The translations under genes were made by a program, and so were the position numbers. A DNA stretch of 64,000 nt from Rhyzopertha dominica. Lineage: Eukaryota > Arthropoda > Insecta > Coleoptera > Bostrichidae. The notes below the pieces were generated by a model. The model made no database searches and was not told the origin of the DNA. It saw only the letters and a list, made by a program, of their open reading frames with translations. Shown one piece after another: positions 24,558 to 35,294 of the stretch (position 1 is the first letter of the stretch; each line of letters starts with the position of its first letter). The stretch is from positions 6,691,786 to 6,755,785 of the forward strand of contig QCXZ01000041.1 of the NCBI GenBank assembly GCA_025024175.1, written 5' to 3'.

Positions 24558-25103
24558 TTAATTTAGACAAACCAAGACCTTGTTGATAAAGTACACGTGC
24601 ACGCATGTGGCCGACGTCATGTTCCCTTTCAGAGCAAAATGGCACTGCGGGGAATAAAAATTCTGCATCGTCCCTACTATATAATTTACACAGATTACAA
24701 TAGGGATCTGAGGGTTTACAAAAGATGGATTAAATGCCACGGTTCGATGGATAAAATGCTATTCAGACTCGTTCGATGGCTGTACAAGAGAGGCGAACGC
24801 GAAATAGTCAAGTGGGGAGGAAGCGGGTGGATTTACGTCAAAATTGCTGGCCCTTGTGGCCGCACGGATACACTTTGCGTGGAGGAAATACATGCTCCAA
24901 GAAAAGCCAGTGTCAAATTGCGCGTCGCCGATATTTGCCCCATTGTTATGGAAAGTAGTATTAATTTGGTGGCATATGCTTGGTAGCACGCCATTTGGTG
25001 ACAGTACAGAAATATCCATAGCATGTGTACTTTGATATTTCAGCATTCTGGTATTTTTTTTTATAAAAGCTCGTTCCCTTCCTTCTTTCCCTTTTATAAA
25101 CAT
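24558..25103. other. Open on both strands, unidentified
   Basis: The plus strand is open from 24597 to 24986 (129 residues). The minus strand is open from 25103 to 24558 except for one stop near 24757. The segment is GC-richer than its surroundings, which by itself lengthens open frames. Neither translation shows a domain, signal peptide or motif that I recognise. It could be a decayed gene, an exon or chance. Confidence 0.25.
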
Positions 25104-25237
25104 CTAAAAGTATGTCCCAGATATTGTAAGTTCAAGCTTCATTAATCTTCATCCTCATTCTAAGTGGAGAGTTTAGTTTAGCTTTTAATTTTTCGATCCT
25201 CTAGACAAAGTAGGCTACCATAACTCTCTCACTTATA

Positions 25238-26029
25238 CAGTAGCGTGCAAAAAAACCGGACACCGAGTGAAATTTTTTTTGAATGTCGATAACTCGTGAA
25301 TGAAGTTACCAATTGACACGGGGTTTTTTACTGTTTGATCCTCATTTTCTTGTTGACATTTCCAATAAATATTGTTGGGGTTGTCTCAGTATATGAGAAG
25401 TTATGGTATCACGTTTCAAAGCATATCAAAATCTTACCGTGCAAAAAAAAACCGGACACTTTCACAAATTTATAGTAAAATATAAAATTTATTTAAAGAA
25501 CCACAAAATTAACATTTATCTGACACAACTATGGATTTATATTTAGTCGCAAAACTCTTTACGGCAATCACAGCGGCACAATGGGGCGGCACGGAGTCGA
25601 CCAAACTGATGATTTTCTTGAGGAGAATCTTCTTCTGTTCCGCCTCCAGCACGGCCATTAAGTCGTCCGCTTTCTTAAATTTTCAGACGCGGACGCGCTT
25701 TTCAAGCTCTTCCCACAAGTGCTCGATCGGATTGAGGTCCGGCGACTGTGCTGGGCGCTGCACATTTTTTTGGTGACGTGTGGAAGCATAAACTCTTCCA
25801 ATATCTTCCGATATTGGTTCGCGTTCATCTTGCCGTGCACACGTCACAGCGGACCGACCAAGGCTGAACCAGCCTGAAAGGTACACTATAGCATAGTTCA
25901 CACTCTCAGAAATTTTTAGCACGTTATAACGGCGTTCGTGCGTTTTCCGACCGGCCGGCGCACGTACCGATTGCCGTCCGAAGATACCAAATTAAATTTA
26001 CTCACATCCGACCACAAGATTTTCGAACC
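25238..26029 (-). pseudogene. Tc1 transposase C-terminal half, left arm
   Basis: Reading outward from the centre on the minus strand: RTGSKILWSDVSKFNLV with the first catalytic Asp region, GNRYVRRP, then NYAIVYLSGWF, and PAQSPDLNPIEHLWEELEKR at about 25690-25755. The latter carries the SPDLNPIE block with the third catalytic acidic residue. Frameshifts interrupt the reading, including one between RRP and the following segment. The helix-turn-helix DNA-binding part that would precede WSD is missing because the palindrome centre replaces it. The middle Asp region (QDNDPKH in relatives) is degraded or deleted. Confidence 0.8.
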
Positions 26030-26819
26030 GGTTCGGATGATCGAATTCTTGTGGTCGCATGAGAGCAAATTTAATTTGGTATTTTCGGGCGGTATTCGGT
26101 TCGTGCGCCGGCCGGCCGGAAAATGAAGTCCCCATTATCAAGCACGGTGGTAGAAACGTAATGGTTTGGGGTTATCTTCTCTAGAAATTTCTGAAAATGT
26201 GAACTATGCTATAGTGCATTTTTCAGACCGCTTCAGCTGTGACTTGGTCGGTCTGCTGAGACGTGTGCACGGCAAGATGAACGTCAACCAATATCGTTTG
26301 ATATTGGAAGAGGTTATGCTTCCGTACGCCACCGAGAAAATGTGCAGTGCCCAGCACAGTCGCCGGACCTTAACCCGATCGAGCACTTGTGGGAAAAGCT
26401 AGGAAGGCGCGTCCGCAGACGACTTGATGGCAGCACTGCAGGCGGAATAGAAGAAAATTCCTCTCAAGAAAATTGTCAGTTTGGTCGACTCCGCTGTGCT
26501 GCTGTGATTGCTGTAAAGGGTTATGCGACTAAATACTGATCCCATAGTTCTGTCAGATAAACGTTAATTTTGTGGTTCTTTAAATGAATTTTGTGTGTTA
26601 CTAAATTTGTGGAAGTGTCCGTCTTTTTCGCATGGTTAGATTTTGATATGCATTGAAACGTGATACCATAACTTTTCATATACTGAGACAATCTCAACGA
26701 TATTTATTGGAAATGTTAACAAGAAAATGAGAATAGAACATCAATTGGTAACTTCCTTCACGAGTTATCCGACGTTCAAAAAAATTTCACTCAGTGTCCG
26801 ATTTTTTTACACGCTACTT
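26030..26819 (+). pseudogene. Tc1 transposase C-terminal half, right arm
   Basis: This is the mirror of the left arm, read on the plus strand. Near the centre is a SKFNLV-like stretch, then GNVMVWG-type coding (gtagaaacgtaatggtttgggg, 26151-26172), ENVNYAIVHF, KMNVNQYRLILEEVMLPYAT (about 26276-26335) and PAQSPDLNPIEHLWEKLGRR (26348-26410), ending at about 26539. Two frames are needed. The arm is slightly better preserved than the left one. It too lacks the N-terminal DNA-binding domain. Confidence 0.8.
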
Positions 26820-26824
26820 TGTTT

Positions 26825-28370
26825 GTTTGGCTTTTGTCTCGTTCCACTCCCTGAAAATCTCCACGTTTGTTTCATGTTTCAAAGAAATGGTCCCTAGCCA
26901 TTTGCTAAGAACAAACACATAAGCAGTTCTATATCAATATATAAGCTTATCCGAAACTGATCTGCTTTAACGGAACCCCCCGAAAACAATTAATATATTA
27001 TGGTTTTGTTTTTCCTCCTTCTTATCTGGCAAAGCTCCCGCTGTCGAAAGCAAATTCTCGGTATCTCTATCAGGCAAGGGATATTTATTACACCGGCGGA
27101 ACCACTTACTTCCGTCTTGCAGAAATCACACGAAAAATAAAGGACCCAGAATGCGATGTAATTTTTATGTGTCTGCCAGCGGAATTTATTGTAATCGAAT
27201 TACACGAAGATCCAGACAATTTCTTGTACCACGCTGTTAAAGGTAATGTAACCGTCGGCAAAAGCGAGTTAAGCCTGCACCATCAATAAAGTGTACTTTT
27301 TTTATTGCATTAGCGTACAAATCAGAGAAAGCTCTTAACTGATGGGAAGGATAAATTGAAGTTTCAGACTTTGTGACACATTTCTTGACACCTGTTGATA
27401 TCTAGGTGCTGGTTAAATAACAAGCTGGCAATGGAATGGATATTTGCCTTTAGAGACTCGAAATTGTGCAAATTTTTGTCACGCATCATTTTAACGTGCT
27501 TTACAAATACCATTTTTGATTAGCTAGAATTACGAGACATTCTAGGCTAATTAGGATTATGATAATCAAATTATAGCTCGTGGAGGATTAGAAGGAAATC
27601 TGTGTAGGCGATATCCGCAGAGTATGATACATTGCGCCACAAATTTCAGTTATGGCTGCACTAAATGTTAATTATCCTAGTTAACGGGGCTAATAAAACA
27701 GTTTTGCTACAAACTTGCGAGCTCTTGACATAAAATGCCACTGCTGAAGATTTACGCTTCGAAGTATTTTTACCCTCTGATATGTTATACTGTTAAGTTT
27801 TTGTCACGTTTGTTTATGTCATTATTATGAAACAGTATATTAAGTATTAATAAAGGAAAACTTTTGATGTTATTTTTCTTGATGGCCACATAGACAATTT
27901 TAGCCATGGTTCTATTTATTAACAATTGATAGTTCTCAAATTTTACAACGCGTTGTTGCATATGCGACAGAGTAAAAAGTTTGTAAAATGAACGACTCGC
28001 CCTTAAATGCAGACTTAAAAGATGTTTAGAGTCGTGTGAGTGTGAGATAAAAAAACAACATATTAAAAAAAATTATGGTGATGTATTTTGTCCGAAAAAC
28101 AGGAAAGTTAAAAGCTCCAGGAAGTTTATTGGCAAGGTATTCAATGTTAAAGACTAAGTGTAAGTGTTCTGCATGATTCGATGGATGTTTCCAAATTCTC
28201 CGCATTAATTATCTACCTCTGACGGTAAAATGATGGTTATAAACCAAAATAGGCCAGTGAATTTACTAGAAAAGGCATGTTCCGATTTCTAGTTGAGGCA
28301 ACAGTCGACAATTTTTAATTATCGTAATGGTGGGTATTAAAACCTAGTGGGACGGGACAAAATTTTGGAT
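26825..28370. other. Intergenic, nothing recognised
   Basis: A moderately GC-richer stretch lies at 27030-27270. No ORF or similarity was seen. The remainder is AT-rich. Confidence 0.4.
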
Positions 28371-28379
28371 ATGCTCGCA

Positions 28380-30443
28380 TTAGAAAGGGATAGGGGATGG
28401 AAATCTTCGGCGCAACTTCAGAACAAATTGCAGTATGCTTGATAATGACAAAACATCATCAACATCTCTAAATCGTATGCTATATAAGTATTCCATTTTG
28501 AGATTCATTTTTGCTTCATTTAAACTATTTAAATATGGAGTTATGTGCTCTCTAAATGGAAGCTTGCGCACATATTTTATACGAGCATTCTGGACACGCT
28601 GAATTTTGAATTGATTGTACTTAGGCATAAAATAAAAGTAGACTTGGGAACAATAATCTATATGAGGATCAATTAATGCCTTTACCAATTACAACTTTTG
28701 CCTCCCCATCCAAGAGGTCCCTTAACCCGTATATGGTTTTTAATTTAAAAATATATATTTTGTGCACTTCATGACAAGTTTCTGTCAAAGACGACATCCA
28801 AACTCTTAGCATAGTCTACGCAATCAAGAACAGTTCCATCAATAGTAACACTAATTTGAGCACACAAAGTCACTGCAATGTAGATTACCAATTCACATAG
28901 CAATGGTCTTTTTAGTATTAACCTGTAGACCATGGTTTCTGTACCACTTAGAAAACAAATTTTAACAAAAGCTATAACATTATCAACATATCCTGTGGTA
29001 CAACAAAGGTAGGTACAGCTGAGCGTCATCAGTATAAAGCTGAATCTGTGAATTTGACAAAGCTGCAGGCAAATCAAAAGTATACGGTAAGAACAAAGTA
29101 TAGGCCTCAAGATACTACCCTGAGAGACGCCACTTCTAGTTTCGTTTAGATCTGAGTGTAAAAGATCACTTAGTATCATTCTTTGCTTGAAAACTTCTCT
29201 GTGTGATCTGGTCAAAAACCCATTTTTCAAAATTTACGAAGTCGAAGGCTTTAATTTGATCCAACAGGATAATGTCCACAGATGTGGCAATATCAGTAGC
29301 AATTCTGAGCAAAACAGTTGTCATGCTATGCCTCGAACTAAACCCGGATTGCACAGGTGGTATGATAGATTTTGTATTCAAAAATTCGTTAACCTATTTA
29401 CAGACTGTACGTTCCACCAATTTAGAAAATGCCGGCAAAATACTAATAGGACGCAAATCATTATAAGACAAAGGAGACGAGAACTTTGGCAGAGGTATAA
29501 CATAAGCAGATTTCCACATTTAAGGAAACACTACAACTTCAGGGAAACGTTAGATATGTGTTTGCCAACATTTAATTATTATGGTATTACTAGATCCATC
29601 ATTTTAATATTAAATGCGTCAACATCATATGCATTAGACTTGATTAACCTTAAAGTATCAGCGCCCTCAATTTTCTTAAGTTTAAAAGTACTATTATTTA
29701 ATTTATTCTGGCTGTAAGATGCAGGGTATCACGATCAACCTCGGTTTGTCCAGCGACCATCAAGAAAATATAATTTATTGCCTTGGGATTTAGCAGATCC
29801 TCCATTTGCCTTTACTTTTGTGGGGACATCAAGCTGGCCAAAATGTTGCCACAACTTTTTATTGTTATTCTTACTCATTGTCACAATACGTTTTATGTGA
29901 GCTTGTTTCTCCCGTTTGATTGCTAATTTCACAGTCTACATAATATTCTTTAGATGTTGCAATTTTCTGAATAAGCAATTTTTATGTGCTTTAGTTTTTA
30001 GAGCTATCATCTTTTTTATGTTAAAAGTTATGTACGGTAGATGAGGCTTGTTAGTTGTAATTGTACGAAAGGTGCATGGTAATCGAACAGACACAATACT
30101 GCATCATTTAAAACTGGCACGTTAATGTCATTCTATTGAATAAGGACGCATCGCGAAGAAAATCTGCATAATTAAAACTAAATTGACCAAAAAATGCATC
30201 TAGCATTTTGTGTATATAAAATACAAAATGCTAAGGTGCCTTTTTTCTAGAACCATAAAGTACAGAACGAGATACAAGCAAATGGCCAGTGTTACAAACA
30301 ATATCGATTGCGTTAACATTAAATGTTCTTAAATGCTTACTAGTAACATCAATCAGTGACTCACTTGACCCTGTAATTCTGGTAGGCTTGTCTACAATTT
30401 GTGTTAAACCAAAAGAGTCTATGATAATCTGATTTGTCTTCAC
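28380..30443 (-). pseudogene. Non-LTR retrotransposon relic (LINE, minus strand)
   Basis: Read downward in coordinate from 30443. The endonuclease end is GLTQIVDKPTRITGSSESLI (30231-30443). A linker piece follows at 29735-29932 (REKQAHIKRIVTMSKNNNKK). RT fragments include PPVQSGFSSRHSMTTVLLRI with LLDQIKAFDFVN (29166-29381) and SGVSQGSILRPILC (about 29100-29140). The LINE C-terminal region is ALIDPHIDYCSQVYF, RVQNARIKYVRKLPFREHIT (28380-28688). The YADD box reads as LMTLSCTYL in a shifted frame and is not intact. Multiple frameshifts and stops are present. No 3' tail was found. Confidence 0.8.
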
Positions 30444-30449
30444 CGGTAT

Positions 30450-32318
30450 AGTTTGAATAAATTTAAATTCTATAGTACACAGATTTACTTGAATTGTGGG
30501 CTTTACGTTTCATTGTTTTATTACTTTTTATAGATTTTTTTGTTAGTCACTGACTACTGAATGAAAATAACCGTATAAAAATATACGTCATTTCATTTGA
30601 CATAAAAAGTTTTAAGACATATCATCATACAGTTAAATCATGTGGTAGTTTTTTGTGCTATTTACAAATATGTAATGTTGGTTATTCTTTTCTGTGTATA
30701 ATTTCATTAAATGATCGCAAATTTTTCTCTTGAAAGTAATAATGAATTCTCAGGATTACCACCTATGGAATTATCTATACTATACGATAGTTGTAAACTG
30801 AACAATATGGTCAAAATAAACACGCCCAATGATTATATCTATTACATTATTTGGAGCCTGTCCAACTTGAACAACAGGTGTGAGCATCTCTTAAGGAAGC
30901 AGGACAAGATTTATTAATTAGATCGCGCATTATAGTGAGAGCAGCCCGAAGGTTCCCACTTAATAACCACGAGGACTGCGTTGAATTACATGTTTGCTAA
31001 TGGCCTGAATTTTACCCAAGTTTCGTACTGTGTGATTTAAAGTTTCGATGAAGTTCTACAACACAGTGCAGCGAGTGCACGAAAACAGAAGAGGAATCAG
31101 AAGCCGCGAACAACGAATTACACGTGTAACCTGGCATATTTATTACCTTCACGTGTCTAACGAATTTAATGGTACGCGCAAGAATAAACAAGCTATTTTC
31201 AAGAGACGGAGTACGCATCTGGATCGTGTCCTGGCAACACCTTCCCACGACACATCGCAACTAAAATTTACATTTTAATCGCGGCATTTTTGATGCAGCT
31301 TCCCCTCCTCATCGAACACATGTACGACCCAAATTATCGTCAGGTTTGTTTATCGCCCCGAATTGAAAGTGCATTACGCCTGGGCCTGGACGCTGACAGG
31401 CCAGAAGGGCTGAAGGTGGCGGTCGCGTGTCCTGCACGTGACGGTCATGCTGGTTCCCTGAGAGGGACTGGCCGAAAGGGACATTGGAGAAATAACAATT
31501 AGCAAACGATATGGCGCACGTTATTTGATAATGGGCTTAAATGGTGGGAACACACTGGACCACGGTTCTTTATTTGACAACGACGTTGAAAATGGCACAG
31601 CTCTGAAAGCTAATTTGTTAATAAACGAGGGGAAATTGATGAGTAGTTGGCATACCAAATAAAACTTAAATGAATTTATGGCTTTTTCATGGTTATGAAA
31701 AAATCCTAATTCTTAGATTATTAGCATCATTTAGAAAAAAAACTATATTATGAGGAAAGCTGCAGTAAACAAAAACCGCCCAAACATTAAGAAGCGTAAA
31801 ATTGAAAAAAAATGCCAAAAGTATAATCGTTCACAATGCTAATACACATCTAATAATAGAAAAATGTTCATAAAGCCCCAATAAATTGTCTTTTCAACGT
31901 ACTCAGTAGACCCCTTTATCTACCCGCCAGTAGTAAATTTTATGAGAGGTCGTTTAAAAATACTGCTCTTTAAAATAAATTGTTTATAACTACAACTCAG
32001 TAATTCATTCAGTCTCCTTTTGTTTCCAATTCGATTGGTTTTATGGAATACCTTGTTATTCCATCAAGGAAAACTTCAATACATTAGTGGCGATAAGGTC
32101 TCTACATTTACGTAGCGCTGATGACTTTTGGAGTGAAAATGGCGTCTTATCAGTGAGTTCTTAGCGACTGAGGAGAAAGGGTGAGTAATGCATACATAAT
32201 TACAAAGCCTACATTATAGCCAACTAAGGTCTCTATAAAAAAATACACAAGTTTGGTCTATATCTCAAAAAGTGTTTGCAATATCAAAAAATAAATATAT
32301 AAGTCATTTGATTCTACG
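30450..32318. other. Intergenic, GC-richer island 31060-31580
   Basis: No recognised gene. The island includes cgcctgggcctggacgctga and neighbouring sequence and has short open frames on both strands without similarity. The flanks are AT-rich. Confidence 0.4.
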
Positions 32319-32319
32319 T

Positions 32320-32328
32320 AAAAAATCT
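32320..32328. repeat. 9-bp target duplication of MULE, left
   Basis: AAAAAATCT directly before the element, repeated at 34178-34186. A 9-bp duplication is typical of Mutator-like elements. The A-rich sequence makes chance agreement somewhat more likely. Confidence 0.7.
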
Positions 32329-32569
32329 GGGCGCATTATAGTTGGGCCAAAAACTTTATCGCTCTTTAATCTGCCATTGAGTTGGGCCAGAAGGATGCGG
32401 ACGGTGGATTATGAACCTCCCGCTGATAGTTATCGATAACGAATCCTTATCAGATCCTGCTACCTGATACTACTTAGAAAAGTAGGTAATTTAAACGCAA
32501 ACATTTTGTGCCTGTGGACCCAATAGATCACGAAACACAATTAAGATGGGTGGGACTTATTTGAAAAAT

Positions 32570-33761
32570 GTAAAATATTATTAAATCACAATCACAAAGA
32601 AGACATAAACCTGCACAGGCAGATTGTCAACAACAGTGTGAAAAGGAAAGCTCTAGAAAATGTACACGAAAAACCTACCAAATTAGTGCACACGGAACTT
32701 CGGTCTAACCCTGGCATAAGCAGTAACATAACGACTTACGATATGGAACTTGTAAGGCATAATATATGGATGTGCAGGAGGAAGTTAACTCCAAATCTAC
32801 CCAAAACGCAAAAAGACGTTTTCGAAGCAGTAAACACCTTGGCACCTATGACAGATAAAGAAGAATCATTTGTCTTGACAAATAATGCAGACCAAGGTAT
32901 CATCATTCTTGCTCCTTATAGCAATCTTTACTTTTTATGTTGTACTGAAACTGTATGGACGGCACATTTGATTTTTGTCCGGAATTTTTTACACAACTCT
33001 TTACAATTCATGGATACAAGAATGGACATTACGTTCCATTGGTATTTTGTTTGCTTCCGGATAAAAAGCAATCAACATATCAAACATGTTTGATAATGTT
33101 GTGTCAGAAGTGCAGTGAAAGTGACTTACAATTTTATCCTAAAAGTGTCGTGATTGATTTTGAAACTGCAATCCACAATGCTATTATGGATACGTGGGAA
33201 GAAGCTAGAGTAAGTGGATGCCGATTCCATCTTTCACAGGCATGGTATCGAAAAATTCACTCGCTTGGACTGTCACAAGATTATAAAAACCACACGGAAG
33301 TTGGCAAAATGTTAAGATATTGTTTTGGACTTCAGTTTCTTGATTGTGATGAAGTGGGTGACGCATTCGCATTCGATTTAATTCCAATCATGCCAAAACA
33401 TTCGAAACTTCAAGAGTTTTGCGACTATTTAGTGGACAATTACATCAGCGAAAATGCCAAATTTACTCCAAATATTTGGGCAAGTTCATCTGCCTCCTCT
33501 TGCAGAACAACCAATGTGTGTGAGTCATTTCATTCAAGATTTAATAAAAGTTTTTATTCGCCTCATCCAAATATTTTTCAATTTGTTGATAGTTTGCTGA
33601 ATTTTCAAAGTGAAGTTTATGTTAAAATAAACACATCCAACAAATTCCAAAAAGTTGTTAGGCGTACTGTAAAATTAAAGCAAGATTATCTTGAAGTCAA
33701 AATTAATAACTACAAACAAAATCTCAGACAGGCTGACATTTGTAAAAAGTGTTTCATTTAA
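32570..33761 (+). pseudogene. MULE transposase with FLYWCH-like N-terminus, one main frameshift
   Basis: The N-terminal segment (about 32570-32945) has LNHNHKEDINLHRQIVNNSV, resembling the end of a FLYWCH zinc finger, followed by SVKRKALENVHEKP and RHNIWMCRRKLTPNLP, typical of insect MULE proteins. After a frameshift near 32945-32960 the catalytic region is open to 33761. It reads MDGTFDFCPEFFTQLFTIHG (first Asp), KNGHYVPLVFCLLPDKK, VVIDFETAIHNAI (second Asp), GCRFHLSQAWYRKI (the C-x-H motif) and TTNVCESFHSRFNKSF near the C-terminus. The 268-residue second frame is continuous, so the copy is fairly young. The finger's first half is not readable. Confidence 0.85.
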
Positions 33762-33774
33762 ATACGCGCCAAAT

Positions 33775-33938
33775 ATGTAAATATTTTTTATACCTTATTG
33801 TACATACATATATGTTAATATTGTGTTATTACGTATAAATATAGGTTCGTATTTTTGTAAATTTGTAAATATTTTTATACTTTACTGTACATACATACAT
33901 GTTATTATTGTAACGCATAAATATAAGTTTGTATTAAA
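33775..33938. repeat. Tandem duplication of about 85 bp in the MULE 3' region
   Basis: gtaaatattttttatacctt through taaatataggttcgtatttt is followed by gtaaatatttttatacttta through aaatataagtttgtatt, with several substitutions and small indels. Confidence 0.7.
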
Positions 33939-34177
33939 ACTTGAAAATTGTTTTATTTTATTCCTTTAAACGTGTTTGCTAAGAAAAAAACCGTAGCAAT
34001 CACATTAATAAGTTACACACATCACATAAATTAAGGTCTTTCCTAATTTGCTAATAATGGTCCATCACCCGCTGTTCGGGCAAAGCAGATTCTTGGCCCA
34101 ACTATATTGCGGGATTAGTTGATCCGCTCAGTCAGAGAAGGGTTAGATAGGTAGACGGACCCAACTATACGACTCCG

Positions 34178-34186
34178 AAAAAATCT
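34178..34186. repeat. 9-bp target duplication of MULE, right
   Basis: AAAAAATCT, identical to 32320-32328. Confidence 0.7.
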
Positions 34187-34559
34187 ATAACAAACCATAC
34201 TTAAAAGAAAATAAATATCAAAACTCCGGGCGCTATATGGCGAAATTTTCGGCTCAACTCAAAAGTTAGAAAAGGTAATAAAAATGTGTTTTGTCCTACT
34301 AATTTACCTCAAAAAAGTAGAACAGGGTGGCGAAAACTGCATCTATTTAGCTTTAATAGCTTAATAGCGTATAAAAACGTCGTAATTCATCCTTTACATC
34401 CAAGCTTTTTACTATACACTGCTTCTATTAGTATAAAGAAAGAATATTTTGATTCCCTTATTAGTATTATGTTATGACACTCAAGAAATTACATTAGGAA
34501 ACAATATACAAAATTGATTTTCTTAAAATCAGTCATTGAATACACAATTGTTATTTATT

Positions 34560-35290
34560 ATTTCGATAGAAATACTATTTTGGATACCAAGCAAAAACTT
34601 AAATCCATCTAAGTCGCAAATAATCGTATTTGGTATGTCTCCTACCTCCCCCTGGTATACTGAATTGGTTACGCACTTACATGTTAAGGTAGCTGGTCAG
34701 AATTTGGAAATTGCTAAAATGTGCTAAAAGTTTGGGTTTATGGATCGATAATAAATTGCATTTTAGTAAGGCATTCTGTAATCTTAGAGTTATTTATAAT
34801 ATCCGTTACCTACTAAATTTAAAACAAAAGGTATATATGTGTGATGTTACGGTCCTCTCTTTGTTTAACTTTGCTGATAGTGTCTGTGGACATTGCTTGG
34901 ATTATGCCGATTGCAAGAGGATTCAAATCGTACAAAACTCTTATTTACGCTTAATTTTTTGTCTAACCAGAGTACACCATGTTAGTCACAAACTCAAGTT
35001 AATACCTTGGTTGGATATGAGATCACGTAGAAAACTGCATTCTGCCTGTTTATTTCATAAAGTGATTTTAAATAAATCTCCCGCCTATTTAAATGAAAAA
35101 AATTACACAGTACCAATATACGCAGAAAATATATTCTATTGATTTCAACTCATAAGCACAGCTTTAATCGTCGTTTTTTTTCTTATCGTGTGTCCAATAT
35201 ACATAATTCTGTCCCTACAGATCTAAAATGTAAAAGTTTATATTCTTTTAAGCGCGAATTTTTTTTGCGAATCATTTTTTTTCTCTGAAA
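34560..35290 (+). pseudogene. LINE reverse transcriptase C-terminal relic
   Basis: NLNPSKSQIIVFGM at about 34590-34640 is the post-YADD motif of Jockey/CR1-type RT. It is followed by AKSLGLWIDNKLHF (34723-34764), NFADSVCGHCLDYADCKRIQIVQNSYLRLIF and LIPWLDMRSRRKLHSACLFHK up to 35142. A shifted frame then gives HSFNRRFFSYRVSNIHNSVP and SFKREFF. The order and motifs match LINE C-terminal regions. The RT core upstream is missing, so this is a 5'-truncated and decayed insertion. Confidence 0.75.
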
Positions 35291-35294
35291 TTCG

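Larger units (their letters stand above)
25238..26819. mobile_element. Palindromic Tc1 element: two 3' halves joined in inverted orientation
   Basis: The left end, after a TA at 25236-25237, is CAGTAGCGTGCAAAAAAACC. The reverse complement of the right end reads AGTAGCGTGTAAAAAAATCG. From each end inward, both arms carry the same sequence for about 790 bp: terminal repeat, subterminal AACTCGTGAA and TTACCAATTG blocks, then the transposase 3' half in antisense, meeting at the perfect palindrome CGAACCGGTTCG at 26024-26035. The centre is within a few bases of the element's midpoint. The arms differ by scattered substitutions and indels (I judge roughly 10-15%), so this is not a simple assembly mirror. 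Right-end TA is not evident. The transposase N-terminal half is absent. Confidence 0.85.
32329..34177 (+). mobile_element. MULE DNA transposon with both ends, 1.85 kb
   Basis: The left end is GGGCGCATTATAGTTGGGCC; the right end reverse-complemented is CGGAGTCGTATAGTTGGGTC. The shared core is TATAGTTGGG. The GTTGGGCC core is repeated inside both ends (left about 32382-32389; right, inverted, about 34100-34107), so the termini carry two iterations each. The 9-bp flanks AAAAAATCT match exactly. The element carries one transposase gene, broken by a frameshift, and a duplicated AT-rich segment downstream of it. Confidence 0.8.

Noticed and set aside
29187..29717. Plus-strand 176-residue open frame
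   Set aside because: It lies antisense to the LINE RT on the minus strand and shows no motif of its own.
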